Of a DNA stretch of 64,000 bases, positions 22,191-35,300 are shown in pieces. The translations under genes were made by a program, and so were the position numbers. The notes under the pieces were generated by a model. It worked only from the letters and a program-made list of their open reading frames with translations. It did no database searches and was not told the origin of the DNA. The first letter of the stretch is position 1, and the number at the start of each line of letters is the position of its first letter. This stretch comes from Polytrichum commune (taxonomy: Eukaryota > Streptophyta > Polytrichopsida > Polytrichales > Polytrichaceae), in contig OX485803.1 in the NCBI GenBank assembly GCA_950295325.1, forward strand, positions 62,001 through 126,000. The letters run 5' to 3'.

Positions 22191-22299
22191 TAAGGGTTGG
22201 TTTCCATGTAGGCCGCTCGACCACCAGATTCTAGTGTAAATGTAGATTCTACATGGTGGAATTTGGTGGGTGAGCGGCCTACATGGAAACTAACCCTAA
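22191..22299. mobile_element. PIF/Harbinger-like MITE, copy 1
   Basis: The terminal inverted repeats are about 25 bp (GGGTTGGTTTCCATGTAGG at 22194 and its near-exact complement ending at 22296), with TAA on both sides (22191-22193 and 22297 region). TAA duplication with GGGTT-type ends suits Tourist-type MITEs. The element is only about 103 bp. A relative lies at 44521. Confidence 0.7.
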
Positions 22300-22519
22300 C
22301 CACTCCAACGGAGAAAGCTTGTGAGCATGATCACTTTGACATGTCCATCCTCGTTGAGTAGAATGAAAGTCAAGGCCATGGTCATAACCATCTCACAAGT
22401 AAGGCATTGAGTGCTTTTGGTCTATTCATAGTGATGGTGGCTGGATATCTCCACCATGATTAGCTTCTCCTTACTTACCATGGTTAAGGACACTTTAAAG
22501 GCCTTGTAAGGCTGGAAAA

Positions 22520-23870
22520 AATGAAAAATTTATCAAAAGACAAAGAATAACCTGAAACTCAATCTACTCTATACAATCCAAAATTGCGTTTTATTGTTTT
22601 GAAGCAAATGAAGAATAGCATTCGTGAGTTACTTTACAAAGAAGGCTTGAAGGGTAACAATTGACTGGCACTAGCTTTGTTTCATACCGTTCGCTAAGTC
22701 GTTTTCTAGCCCAAAGACCAATACATTCTAGGTTATGAACTAAAGTTGAGGACATTCTATTATAAACCACACCCCTTAATTTGAAGATTCTCTGAATTCA
22801 AACAAATTTGCAACAAACTTATGCACCAAAGTAATAAAAAAAAGATTAACATAGAGGACTCAAAGTACCACACGGCTGACAAAAAAAATCAAACTAACAA
22901 TCTATCAATGACAATTTCATATTTCCAAACCCCAAGCACGACATCCTCCCTCCCCAAAAATGCAATTCTAGACATTGTCATACCAATAAACCACAAACAT
23001 TTTTATACAAACACCGCAAAACCATACAAGATTACGAAATTAATAAATTGTCGACTAGATCCCGCTCCAACAAACGACATTTGTGATATGACATCCCCGC
23101 AACCAACCTTTCAATATCCAATTTCGAGAATTTAAACATCCAGGACCTTGCAATGGAACCTCAAAAGCCAATTGCACCATGCAAAAAACCTAAATGCTAT
23201 AAATACTTGCCTCCCTGAGATGGCCGTTGGCATGCATGCCTATTGCCCATCCAAGTCCTTGTTCTAGACCCCCGGAAGTTTGACCCAATTGCACCGTGGC
23301 CCCCTATTGCATCCCTTTGCAACAATTAATAAGTTCAACAAGGCTAATGTATGCATTTGGTGAAGCCAAGTCGTGTTGTTGACGGATCCGTTGATTTCAT
23401 CACACATATCGCGATTTCATCCCAGGTTGGATCCCTCACTTTCTATGGCCACTCCTTGCCACACCTTGGCGCTTGCTCACGGGTCCACCTCCTCTTCCAA
23501 CTCTAGAACAAGGAACACTTGCTCACAAGGTAGTGTAGCAACAACCTTCACTTCTCACATCTCTTTGTTGTGATGGCTCTCACCATCCCCACCATGCATC
23601 TGGCCCAACATTGCATACCTCATATGCAGTCATATGTATACAAGAGAGCGGGACACACATGACATTATCCAAGCTTAAATAGGATTTATGCCCACACCGC
23701 AACTATTCATGATGCTTCAACAACCAGACCGTCATGTGACACTCTCTCTAGTCACCATCCATTGATTGCAAGATAACTAATGTGGGTCAATGATGAACTA
23801 AAGCTAAACCCTAAAGCTAAACCCAAAGCTAAACCCTCTAGCTCCAATTCTTAAGAGAAAGATAAAATGT
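22520..23870. other. Spacer without recognised gene
   Basis: AT-rich sequence with short open frames only. A run of CTAAACCC and AAAGCTAAACCC near 23805-23845 resembles degenerate plant telomere repeats. Nothing else could be supported. Confidence 0.4.
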
Positions 23871-23877
23871 TACTTGA

Positions 23878-24279
23878 CAGTGGGGTAGGGGCCCTCCCAA
23901 AGTCTTGGAGGCTTATGTGGGTGAGGCGGCATTGTCGACCAATCCCACCCGCAACAAAACGGTGTAGCTTCCATGGGCATTGGCCCATGGGGGCAAAATT
24001 ACCAAGTATGCTTCGGATTGTTGTAGTGTTGCTCCAACAATGCGATGATCAATTCAAGATTGGACTTCCACGAACGGTTGTCCACAATTAACCGTTGGCT
24101 ACCTACTAAGGGGATAGTCCCTAATGTATATGTAGGAGGGTTGGTTACCAAAACATAAGCTTGGAGGTTTGCGGTATGGGGAGCTAACAATGTGCGTATG
24201 TGGGGTATAAAGGGTTAGCACTTGTGACACTTGCTAGAGTTGATGAACAAGTTAAAGGGAGCTAGCAAAGGTTGCAACA
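23878..24279 (-). mobile_element. Old, truncated, inverted LTR fragment of the 1-kb family
   Basis: Read on the minus strand, it begins TGTTGCAACCTTTGCTAGC, has GGAGGGTTGGTTACC and CATGGGCATTGGCCCATGG equivalents, and stops near the TATA/GGGGCCC region. Order and wording match the first 400 bp of the solo LTRs at 953, 13113 and 16803, but it is heavily diverged and lacks the right part. It is therefore much older than they are. Confidence 0.75.
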
Positions 24280-25660
24280 CGTTGTGATTTTAATGTTTAT
24301 AGGAAAAATAAAAAATCACATGTGACATCAAATTTGATGCAAAAGTTATATAGAATTCAACACGGGGAGGTGACTATCGGAATTTTAGAAACCACGTGAG
24401 ATAAAAAATAAGGTCAATTTAATTCGTCGAGGGTAAAATTTATACATTCATTAGATCTACCATAGCTTTGGAAATATGTCCCTTACATGTTTATATGTAA
24501 AATAAGGCGGTGAATAATTCCTCCATTTTAGTAATCAGTAGAAAAAAGATAGTATTATAGATATTGGATCCCCCCAAATGTGTGTAGTAGAATCAATAGA
24601 ATAATTATGGGTTAGACTACTTAGATGAAGAATTGTGTATTTCAGTCCAAATTTGAATGAAACGCGTTAGTTTGGAAGAAAACATTGTGGATTTTTTTGG
24701 AGGAAGGAATGTTGTGACTTCTCAACGGCCCTTGGGTTTGTTTAGGGTTTGGACAAGCATAGTGGTGTGAAGGCGGTGAAGCGTTTGGGTAGGAGGTCTT
24801 GCATTGGTGAAGCGTTGGACAAAGGCGGTAGGTAAGACACATTTTTTGGAGCTTTCTTCTTTGCTCCATAGCATTCACAACATTCACACAGGGTGTTTCA
24901 CAAGCGCCAAAAATTCGGCTTGCTCCGCTCTCGTGAGGTATGTCCGCCTCAGGCCAACAATTAGTTTTAGTTCTTTGTCATCATTGGTGTTAAACCTCTC
25001 CAAAATTTTTGTCTTATCATGACATAAGAGAGGATATTGATATGTACTTTGACATGTATTGGAGGGTGCATAGTTATATCCTAACCCTTCACATTGTAAA
25101 TATTTGGTACAAGGTTGAATGTGTTTGTGAACACAATTAAAGTAAATATTTTCAATTTGTGTATTTAGTTTTTTCAATTGAATGCAATCTTTTGTTTTGG
25201 AGTAGATAATTATGCAAATTTTTCATGTCTTATGACAATTGATTATATTTATTGTTTTATTCTATCCGTGTTTACAACTTGTCTATGTTAGCTTGTACAT
25301 TTTGTCATCTCCATGTTCATTGGTAATCTTTTAACTAAAGTCCAAGTGTTATTGATTGTGTTTTGAATGGTACTTTGAATGCTTTAGCATTGGTATAACT
25401 AATTGAAACCGATTAAATGACAAGATGGATGGTATGAAACGTTTGTTGCTCATATAGTCGATTTTGCAATGCTATAGTATTCTGTTCATTATTTGGTATC
25501 TGTATAATTTATAAAAAAACATATGATGCTAAAAATTGGTCTCTCCAAAAAATTACAAATAAACATAGGGTGCTTAAAAATATGTCAAAGCAACTTTATA
25601 TCTACAAATAGGGAGGGAAAAAAATACCGAGAGGTGCATAAATACCCCCCCATTAAATAC
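24280..25660. other. Spacer with one coding-like minus-strand fragment
   Basis: A minus-strand stretch near 25040-24887 reads KTKILERFNTNDDKELKLI, then GLRRTYLTRAEQAEFLALV, which looks exon-like, but I cannot assign a family. The rest is AT-rich and unassigned. Confidence 0.3.
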
Positions 25661-25710
25661 CCCATTATCGCACGTGGTTACAAAATGTAAGAGAGTGTGA
25701 TCCCCCCGTG
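25660..25710. mobile_element. End of a TIR element related to the one at 26290
   Basis: The sequence CGCACGTGGTTACAAAATGT followed by GTGATCCCCCCGTG resembles the right terminus of the element at 26290-26787. I could not find the matching left end, so it may be truncated. Confidence 0.4.
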
Positions 25711-26032
25711 GAATTCAAAGTGTTGCTCCTCAACCTCTGCAATACTTTAAGAATATGGTTTGTTAAGATGATATAGCAACTTCGGAAGTCAAACAAAAAT
25801 CCCCAAAATAAACTTGATATACTCTAATGGCTGAATCATTGAGTTCGGTTGTATATCAGATAGTTTTCTATTATCTATTTTTCAATTACAGTGACTTGTT
25901 TTTATTCAGTTTGACTTTGCAGTTATCAGATGTCTAAAGTCCTCAATGATGTGAAAACTTGTAGCAAAATAATAGGATACCACTTCTACTACTCATTGTA
26001 GCTTTGACAAGTATCATAGCAGAGAAGATTTT

Positions 26033-26317
26033 ATGACCAACAACGTATACAAGTTTATTAATAAGGTGGTGAACAAGATGAAGTCTTCCTCTATTTTTGA
26101 ATTGAAAAAACAATTGCATGTTGCAGATCCAAATATTATCCCAGACTTCTTGGGACAAATAAAATTACATTATGATGAGCACAAAGAATCCCCGGAAATG
26201 CAACAAGTAAAGTTATGGATGTTTGTTACATCAACGATAGATTCAATCATGAAAGTAAAGTGGCTCCAAAGATGTAACCACTTTCTGAGCACGGGTAGAT
26301 CACTTAGTGCATTTTAA
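26033..26317 (+). other. Uncharacterised open frame, possible relic
   Basis: A 94-codon frame (KSSSIFELKKQLHVADPNII, DFLGQIKLHYDEHKESPEM) lies just upstream of the second methyltransferase relic, on the same strand. It runs into a TIR element at 26290, so its end is not original. It may be an earlier exon of that relic, but I see no convincing match to the first copy. Confidence 0.3.
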
Positions 26318-26787
26318 AAATGACGTGCGGCATAATATAGAGAGGATTAAAATCATTTGAAATAAAAATTATAAAGGAATTCCAAATAATGAAGGGGCCA
26401 TTAAATGTAGACAATCCCATTATAAGTAAGTTAGATGGACATAAAACGTGGGCCATTATTTTTTTGTAAAATTAATATAGGGGTTGAAGATAAGGATCCT
26501 AGAAGGTATGTTTAGTATGGTATGTAAATGGGTTTAGGACTCACGGGGATGGATGATAATTGGGATTTCCATCTGTCCAAAATTACTTAAAAAGAATATA
26601 GAGTACAAAAAATTGCAGTGACTTGGACAATATAAGTAATGGAAGGGTGCAAACAAATGGGCCATTTTTGAAATTTAAGTAATTATAGGGAGGCTTTAAT
26701 TCAGCCCTTGAAGGTAAATAGCCCCAAAACAAAAAAACCCCCAGCCGCACGTGGTGCACAAAAATGCCTTAGAGTGATCTACCCGTG
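26290..26787. mobile_element. TIR element (about 500 bp)
   Basis: The left end reads CACGGGTAGATCACTTAGTG and the right end is its near-exact inverse, AGAGTGATCTACCCGTG. Inner inverted blocks ACGTGCGGC and GCCGCACGT add to the symmetry. There is no coding capacity. The superfamily is not assigned because the target duplication is unclear. Confidence 0.6.
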
Positions 26788-26869
26788 TTTCCGAGTTTGT
26801 GTGAGTTCTTGAAGTTTCCTAAGTTGAATTTAAACAAAAGGTTGTCACGTTGTTTGATACTGCAATTTC

Positions 26870-27532
26870 AAATATATGCGTCAACATTAACTATACAACT
26901 AAAAGATTGCACATTCTTCCTTCTCTCATTGATTATGTTGAGACAATCTCATTGTGAGAGACGACCTTCTACAAATGTTATTACACGGCAGCCAACACCT
27001 TTAACTATTGAACAAGGTCCAGTTATTCCCGATTTGGACTTCTCGATTAATGATGTTAGTTTTAACTTCATTAATACTAGCTCTCAGTTGTGAAAGGCTT
27101 TTGATGGCAAACCTTGGAGGGGTTCTAAATAGAAGTCCGATATCCTACTTAAGATTTTTATCCATGGCATCTCTTCACTAAATGACATTGTTGCATATTT
27201 AACAATTTTCACATGTAAGTAGCTGAAAATATGTTTCCCATTCATATGTTTGCTTGAATTTCTCAACCATTTCTAATCGTGTATATTGTCATTTGTTTGC
27301 AAGTACTAATTATTGTTTGTTTCACTTTAGGTGCAGTCATCCGAGCAGCAATGTCTTCTAATCGCCACATTTTGGCGTTGGAGAACAACATTGAGTTTTT
27401 TAGGAGGTTTTGAAACCCCTCAGAGTTTTTCCTTCAACTCCACTTGCTGATGTTGGTGGGGCTTTCGATGCACTTGACCTCGATGATGAATCGCCAATAC
27501 TTGATGCCCTTCTTAAAGACCTATGTGAATAA
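26870..27532 (+). pseudogene. Second methyltransferase-like relic (C-terminal exons)
   Basis: Two plus-strand exons (about 26870-27214 and 27331-27532) match the last two exons of the relic at 8759-10007. DLDFSINDV and KPWRGSK, a stop, KSDILLKIFIHGISSLND and IVAYLTIFT correspond to INISIDD, MPWRGLRE KSTLLMQMLI and SSHGDAVLDCTAAT. After the intron, SSNRHILALENN, a 1-nt frameshift near 27404, then VLKPL correspond to QRHIMALEAD and LFKPL. The intron (GTAAGT...TTTAG) has the same position and phase 1. The C-terminal tail is acidic (DALDLDDESPILDALLKDL), unlike the basic tail of copy 1. Motif I is more decayed here. Confidence 0.6.
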
Positions 27533-30500
27533 GTTGTAACTTCGCATTCATAAGCCACTCTCTTATTGTAAACTTTTTTTTTTCATGTATGTTACTCATT
27601 GGGATTTTTTGTGATGATTGGCAGTTGGATGAGACCTTTAAGGTTTACTTCATCACATTTTAAGCATCTGTGGTTTATGAAGAGTCATTTTGTTCATTTT
27701 ACCCTCCCTTCATAAGTACATACAGGCTTTACTCATGCATACTGTAGTGTTATATTTTACTCTTTATCATATCATTCATGTTGTCCTCGTCATGATACTC
27801 GTGTAAAAACATACTTTGATATGAGAGCTTCAAAATCGGATATAGGTTGACTCCATTATATTTATTATTTGCTTTCATTTTGAATAAGAGGTCTGAAAGT
27901 TTTGTTTATACATTATTGTTGTCTTGGTGTTCTTCATATTCGTGCTCGCCTCACTCGAAGACAATGCGGGGGAGCTTGGGTATGTTCCCTTCCCTATCCC
28001 TGGTAGTGGGTGCTTCCACTTACACATGTGAATTTCAACATTTCTCCAGTTACATAGAACATCATCATCCCCATAGCACCAACAACACTTGGTCCGGATG
28101 TTACTGAAATAATCGATGATGAAATCATTTGCCAATGGTAGACCAATTTACTCGGGAGGCTGATACGGATGATGATCATTAACTCCTTCTCGACATCTAG
28201 TCTCTCTATTGACAGGTTTCACCATAAAAACTCATATGAAAGTTTCTTCTAATGATCACTCACCCCTTGGGTTGACTAGTATGTATATTACTTGTTCTTT
28301 CTTGCTCTTGTTTTTCCTTTTGTTCTTGCTATGTTCTTGATGTGTTCTTGCTCATATTCATGCTCATGTTCAGGCTCTTAAACATGGTTGTGCTCGTGTT
28401 GGCATTCAACCTCAAGGTCTTGCTCGTATTCTTTCTCGCTCATGTTTTGCCTATTGTTCTTAATTATGTTCTTACTTGTGTCATTTTTCATGTTCTTCAT
28501 GTTAATTATGTTTTTTCGTATTAATTATGTTTTTCTAACGGTTATCCTTTACTCTCAATTAGTTTCAACCCTAAACCTATGCTATTTCTCAAAGTACCCA
28601 AATTATCATTTTGCACTTTTTACTTCATTTTTATAGTGTGACGTCAACCATAATTTGTATGACATCATCTTTTTTGTTAAATTTGTTTTATTTAAGTTTA
28701 TATTACCATGGATGTAGGCCTTTGTCACACGGTTCTTGAAACTTTGAAGAAAAAAAGTTTCACTTTTGATGACTAAAAATTGAACTCACTGCTCATTAAA
28801 GTGTGCTCATTGCTCATATCATAGCAGACCCCAAAACCCTAGGAGATTTCTCATAAGTGATTTCATCTATCCTTGATTCTTCACAAAAGAAACCAACAAT
28901 TATTCATCCATCCTTCATAAATGAAATGCAAGGTATAGGATTTTTCATATCTAGCCCTTCATGCCCATGATATTTCATATGTACCACTCTAGGTGATTTT
29001 ATGATATTATGTCAAATGTTTTATTAAATATATGTTTCACACACCTAGAGCACCCTATATTATATGTAGTTATCTTACAGATTTTACCCATAATCAATAT
29101 ATTGAGATCTTATATTTTATTGCACATAGTCTCTACGTTTTTCGCTTGTCCCCCCCGAAACCAACCAATTTGAAATCCATACACACCCTACTGAAGTAAA
29201 CTAGGATCCTTGAGATATGACAAGCTATCAATCAAAGATTCCTCATTTGGGGCACCAAATGAGCCCCAACCTCCAAACCAGACTTTAGACTCCATACTTC
29301 AGACTTGAAAATGGTTTGTGGGCTTTCTAATGAATTCCGAAGTGCTCAACCACTAAAATTTCAACATCCTTTTCGTCATGTTCTAATCATGTACATTTGA
29401 GTTTGTAGATGTTCCATACGCGCACGTTTCAAATTTTTGCATGTTGTAGTCACGTACATTCCTATGCACTAAGAGTTGAAATGGAGATGAGGATGGGTTA
29501 AGTACGGGTTGGGAGAACATGTCGTAATTCAATAAGGTAAGCATGTTTGATTCAGAAGGCGATCATGATGCACAAGGCGAGAAGTGTTGCGGCGGGAGAA
29601 GTGAAGAAACCTAAGATTGAAGAAGGCCAAGAAGACTAAACTTTCTCTTGCCGAGGTTGCAACAACTAGTCCTCAACTCCTTTATAATTATTAAGTGAGC
29701 CACGTCCTTAAATGTATGTAGGGCCCTAAAACAATGAATAATCCTTGAGGTAGTATTTTAGTTATCACTCTGCTCCCTTTCAATTCAATTGTTTCTCCCC
29801 TCCAGATTCCCAATCCTCTAGGTAGTGAGAGAAAACATACATGGAGAAGTTAAATCTTTAATTATTTTGATTGAAAAATATCATTTTTTATAGACTCTTT
29901 ATCTTACTTCAAAGTGTAGATCTAATCTTAATATGATCTTGATTATTTGGACTATAATTTTATTGCACGTCTTCATAAAAAATTATTAAATTTTGATGAT
30001 TTGAAGTTGATTATAAACAAATCATGAACATTATTGAATGTTGCTATTGTATTGATGCGATCTTAAAAATCATTAGCAACACTTCTTTTAGGTACAATAA
30101 AAATCAAGGTCTAGAAAGCTTAGTTTTAGATGATTTAATCAAACCATAATACACTCCAAGGAGTTAAGGGTTAAACCTCAAAGCATTCAAGGCAATCTTT
30201 CAAAACATATGGTCTAGAGTGGTAATGACCCGAATATGGCATCCTAGCCTATTACCGATATGTAACATATGTTCCCTAGATACGAGCTCAAGGGAACAAT
30301 GTAGAATATTGTTCCCTAGGCCGGTGACATATGACAACATATGGTTTTTTTGAATCATGGTTTTAGGTGAAATGACTATGCAAATGGATGAATATAACAC
30401 AATGTGGATCGTTTGGATGACAATTTCAAAATAATTCAATGACAATCATAAATGTCATTTTGTATGTATTTAAATGATAAACTTGTTGTACTTATGCAAC

Positions 30501-31228
30501 TCACACTCTCCATTAATGAACCCATTAAAAATTATAATTAGCTCAGTTAACCTTGCATGAATGCATTTTAACCACTCTAATTTGAATAAACTTCCATAAT
30601 GTACTAGACCTTCGATTGGGTGGGATGTAGATTTGAATAGCCTCTTTTTACAATCATACATATACACTCTTTAAAGGCTCAAAATTGATTTTGAACATTT
30701 CCAAATTTTTGAAACAAATAAATATCTAATCTGACTTTGTATAAATCTTTAAATATTATTAATTACCATAGAAGAGGTCGTTGTGGTACTTCACCAATAT
30801 GTAGCTCTCGGTCATAGCTAAGATATCATAAGAACTTTGGTATACAAAGACTCTCTCACCTTGACATACCCACCAAATATCAATATTTGACTAGTATTAT
30901 AAGTTGATACTCATGGGTATGTTCTTTGATATCATTATTGATGGTGATTATTGATATTATATGATCACCTAAGGTATGTGGATCTTACTTGGTTACTTTT
31001 CTTAAGCATACACCTAAATTTTATAGTGCATGGTCAGGTGTGGGTGTAAGAACATACACACATAAAACATGTTTTGAAAAAAAAAAAACAGACCACGAGC
31101 TCAAAATATGGTAACATTCTTGGCTCAATAGTCAACATTATGAGCTTTGAAAATTATGAGGATAGTGACTACATGCACAATTTGGATTTACTAATCATCT
31201 TGCACTAATTGCATGTCTCACATCCTCA
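27533..31228. other. AT-rich region without recognised gene
   Basis: Around 28280-28510 there is low-complexity sequence of TGTTCTTGCTCATGTTC units. The remainder has only short open frames without motifs. I saw no splice-consistent gene and no clear element termini. Confidence 0.45.
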
Positions 31229-31566
31229 GGGGGGGGGGGCAGTCATTGGTTGGAGTAGCAATATACGTGCGAACAAATGATAGGGTATTTTAAAAACATG
31301 GGGGCAAAAAATTATAAATGGACTTAAGAGTAATATAGGGTATCAAAAATGGCATTGGACATCTTTAAAGTACTATAAGGTATGGAATAATAGGTAATTT
31401 GGAATTATAAGTAATGCAAGCCATTTTTCTATTAACCCAAAGTAGAAAATTATATAATGATAGCATGTGAAAAAAAAAAGAGAATTGAAAGTAATACCCC
31501 CCTATAAAATAGTGGTTGTTCGCACCTATATCCTTAACTTTTTAACACACTGCCCCCCCCCCCCCC
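31229..31566. mobile_element. MITE-like element with G/C homopolymer ends
   Basis: The left end is a run of 11 G followed by CAGT. The right end is ACTG-like sequence (CACACTG) followed by 14 C. Inner inverted blocks GTGCGAACAA and TTGTTCGCAC support a terminal inverted repeat structure. It is about 340 bp, non-coding, and includes homopolymer A tracts. Confidence 0.55.
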
Positions 31567-32353
31567 GAGCTCACATCCTACAAAAGGGGGCGTAGAGCTC
31601 AAAGTACATATCAAACAACCACTGGTATTTACAACCTTCGTGTGAGGACCCATCACCACATGCTCCTACTTTTATTGTTCCCGCCTTGTTCTTTCTCATG
31701 AACAAAATCTAAACCCCTAAGGAAGTTGCAACATGGTTTAGGGTTTAGGGTGAGTTTAGGGTGAGTTCACATCAACGTCCAAGTCCAAAAAACTTGGGAT
31801 CTAAACACCCCTTGAATGGACCTTACTTTTTGATTCAAAATTTGATCCAAGCTTGGAGATTGGTTTCTCACGCTAGGAGGAGAATTTTCTAGAGTTCAAA
31901 GCCAAATTTGGCACGAAAGTGATGCCACATTAGACCACTTCTTGTTTTCTAACCTTGGACCCCGGATCCTAGTGTAAACTCCTTTATCATGGTGTAAACC
32001 CTAAATGGGCTCTTGACCAATAGGATCACTCTATTTTGGAGTTTCTTGGGTATTGGACCCTAGTGTAAACCCACCCTAAGCTTAAGTATCCCAGATAGAG
32101 AGATCCGATCGTTAACACAGCACTCACAGCTAGATCCTTGGGGTACGCTGGAGAACTGTGGGAACGAGCTATTGGAGAGCGGGAGCAAGAGGCGGGGTTT
32201 GTACCATGGATGTGGTTTCTTGGAGAGTCGAGAGGTTTGGAGTGATATTATTGTGCGAGAGAAGAACGTCATGTGTAAGATGCGATGATCCCTCCCTGAT
32301 CCCTAATTTCCGATTCTTGAGCTAATTCAAGTACTTCCAGTGAGCAGGCAAAG
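31567..32353. other. Upstream region of the CCDC61 gene
   Basis: The region includes TTTAGGGTTTAGGGTGAG near 31738 and two CCTAGTGTAAAC blocks (31968 and 32060) that may belong to a small repeat. It presumably holds the promoter and 5' leader of the downstream gene, but I cannot identify a TATA box or start site with confidence. Confidence 0.35.
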
Positions 32354-35300
32354 ATGAGCCATGATCAGGGATCGGAGTTTGAGCAGGTGGTGGAGCTGGT
32401 GTTCCAGAATGTGCAGTACTTGCTCACAGTTTCCTTGGCGCCTGCCGATACTCTCTCCGTCGAGGCAGAGCACAAGACCGACGGCTCTCGCTGGCGTGGA
32501 AATTTCACTGCCCGATGTCAGCTCCCTCTTTCAACTCTTCCTCCATTCAATTCTCCCGTCGCTACTTCCATCTTACATGCGCACTCATTAGCATAATCAT
32601 TGTATACATACTCTTCCTTTAAACCGCTTCACACAGTTACTTCTTCCGGAAGAAATCAGTAAGCAAAGTAAATCAGGATTGGCAATATGTGCACTGAATC
32701 TTCAACTGATTATAAACTCTCCCTACATCAATAGTGCAGCTGCATTAATGCACTAATTGAGAGATCACCAGGTTTCCACAATACTGTCCATGCACTACTG
32801 TCAACGCCAATTCGCTAATTGGCAGAACGCGGCAGAACGTGGATCTTGTAGGGCATTGTATAAGGTTTGAAACCTCCTCAAGACCAAATATGCCCTCGCA
32901 CGTATTCTTACATGTAACTAAAGTGCATTGTATCCAGATATTGAAGATATAACACAGAAGACGGGAAACTTCAAGAAGTTTTCTGTATTCGTGAAGATGC
33001 TCCGATCCGCCATACTGCAAGAATCGGACTCCGTATTCGTTGATTTGTTGACGTACCAAGATCTCGAAATGCTAAAAAACCGGTTTGTTCTCATGCTGAG
33101 CTGCTGCTGCATTTAGCCCTTCATCAAACTCAAGTAAGATGAGATTGTAGAACTTAATGTCACAACTCGCAGCCCGCTCATTTGCCTTCCATCAGGATTG
33201 AATTGCGACGATGAACTTCACAAGTCAAGGGTCTAACTGAAATGAATCTTTAGAGTTTGCCCAATATACCGAGCATGCTTGCGTAGGAGCAAGATAAGGA
33301 AATGCGTTGTTTCAGTTGTCCGATGAGGCTAAAAAAGCCTTACATTTTGCAGAAATACTAATTTTTGAATACTTCTGTAGTCTCCAAGAGCTAATGAAAT
33401 ATTTAAGGCTTTCCATGGTTGAAGCAGGAAGGTGAGGGATACAGGATCTCAGACATTCCGGAGCACAACGAACAATAAGCGATATCTTATACTCACCTAT
33501 ACTGGGGAGTTTGATCGGTTATTTCCATCCCTTCTTCGCAGAACCATCCACAATGAAATACAATATAAAGCAGACTGCTGATTTTGTGCAAATTGCTACC
33601 AAGACTTATTCTCTTGCTGTCGGCCACTCAAGATAAACACTGCTTTGACGATTTCTATTCGCTGGAATTGGTGTTCGCAGGGTGCACTATCCTTTACCTT
33701 TAATGCATGAGGATAATCCAGAGCCAGAAGCGTTGAAGCGCACAATTCGGCGTCTACGGGATGAATTAGAAGATGTGAAGGGCACCTTGCAAAAGAAACT
33801 AGATGAAACTGAACAGAAATTTGTCGATGACGAAGGCTCTATCCGAAGCAATGCCATTGAGAGTGCGGAGCTACGAAAGCTGAAAACAGAGAACAGTCGA
33901 CTTACATCTCAGGTTCAATCGAATCACAGTCGATTCCATTCTATATATCATGCTGCACAATTTAGCACCTGTATCCAAAGCAATTCCTCAAAGAATCGAT
34001 AACTCTGGGCTTTGTCATGGTTACAGTTGTCGTACATGGAGGATTCTTGCAGGGAGTTTGGTATCAACAGTTTCGTTGATCACAGGTACTTCGATGAATA
34101 TCTGCTGCTATCGTTAGAATATTACGTTTTCTTGCTGTCATACACGGCAACTTAATCCTACTTGAATTGAACATGATTCCTTCCTCTTCCTTAATAAATG
34201 GAAACGTGAGAGAATGTGTAGCATTCTTAAGAATGTCAAGCAGGGGTCAAGGATGGGCCTGTTCGTGAGGAATAAAACTGCCCATTCGCTTAATATGCTT
34301 CGACCTTCAGTTTGAATTTGGGCATCGGAGAGGCTTGCAGCCTGGTGTACATTGGAGTAGGTATAAGTGGCGTAATATGCTAATGATTTGATTAGTGATA
34401 TGCGGAGGTTTTATATTGGGAGTCTGGTAGGTTCAAAAGCTACTTCTGTGTAAGAAATCTTACTTCGAAAAAAACATGAATCGATGAGGAATTGTTTTTT
34501 TTTTTTGAATTAATTACTATCCTGAGTCCCCAAGATGAGATTGGACGAGAAAAATCCACTGATCCATGGCATGGTCGTCTAATACGCTTCTACAGTGCAT
34601 AAGAGTCACTAGCGAGGAAGCTCAAGAATGTTTTCACCGATGCCCCGTTTCTCTCCTTTAGGCCTTCCTCCCTCTTTCGACTCACATATGGAAAGGCTCC
34701 TCGGTCATACACTAAGGCATGCACCTTAATATGGTCAGGGGCGAATGGGCTTTTCATTCTGGCGAAAAAATCATCAGTGTTCTTTTCTCTCTTTTCTCTC
34801 CTCTACACTGCCAACTTGTTTTCACAATGTGCTGGCTCTGGTTGCCACCCCAGTAATGTGAGAATAAGTAACTCGAGATATTTAAATTTTAATAGTTGTT
34901 GTCCCAAAGCTTAGATGCACTGGAGCCATTCATCAATGCGCGCAAGGTCCAAGGCTTGAGTTATGGCTATTGTTTACTGTCCAGAGAGGCCGATGAAGAC
35001 AGGAAGAAGCTTCAGAGAGAACTTGCTCTGACTCAGAAGAAGTGTGAGCTACTATTTTCCAGAATTGATGCCAAGGTTGGCTGGGCTATTTTGTTGACAC
35101 ACTCCATCTACAAATATATTTTACCACACTCTGATTTTATTTCACAAATTGTATCAGTCCTACCTTAGGATTGGATTCTGTATCTGATATACCTTCTAAA
35201 CAATGTTGCTCATCAAGAGGGTTCTCTTCCAGAAAGATACGAAGAAGGAGACAGAACTATTGCGAGCCAAATTGGATCAACTTCAGGTTCGAGATCTCAT

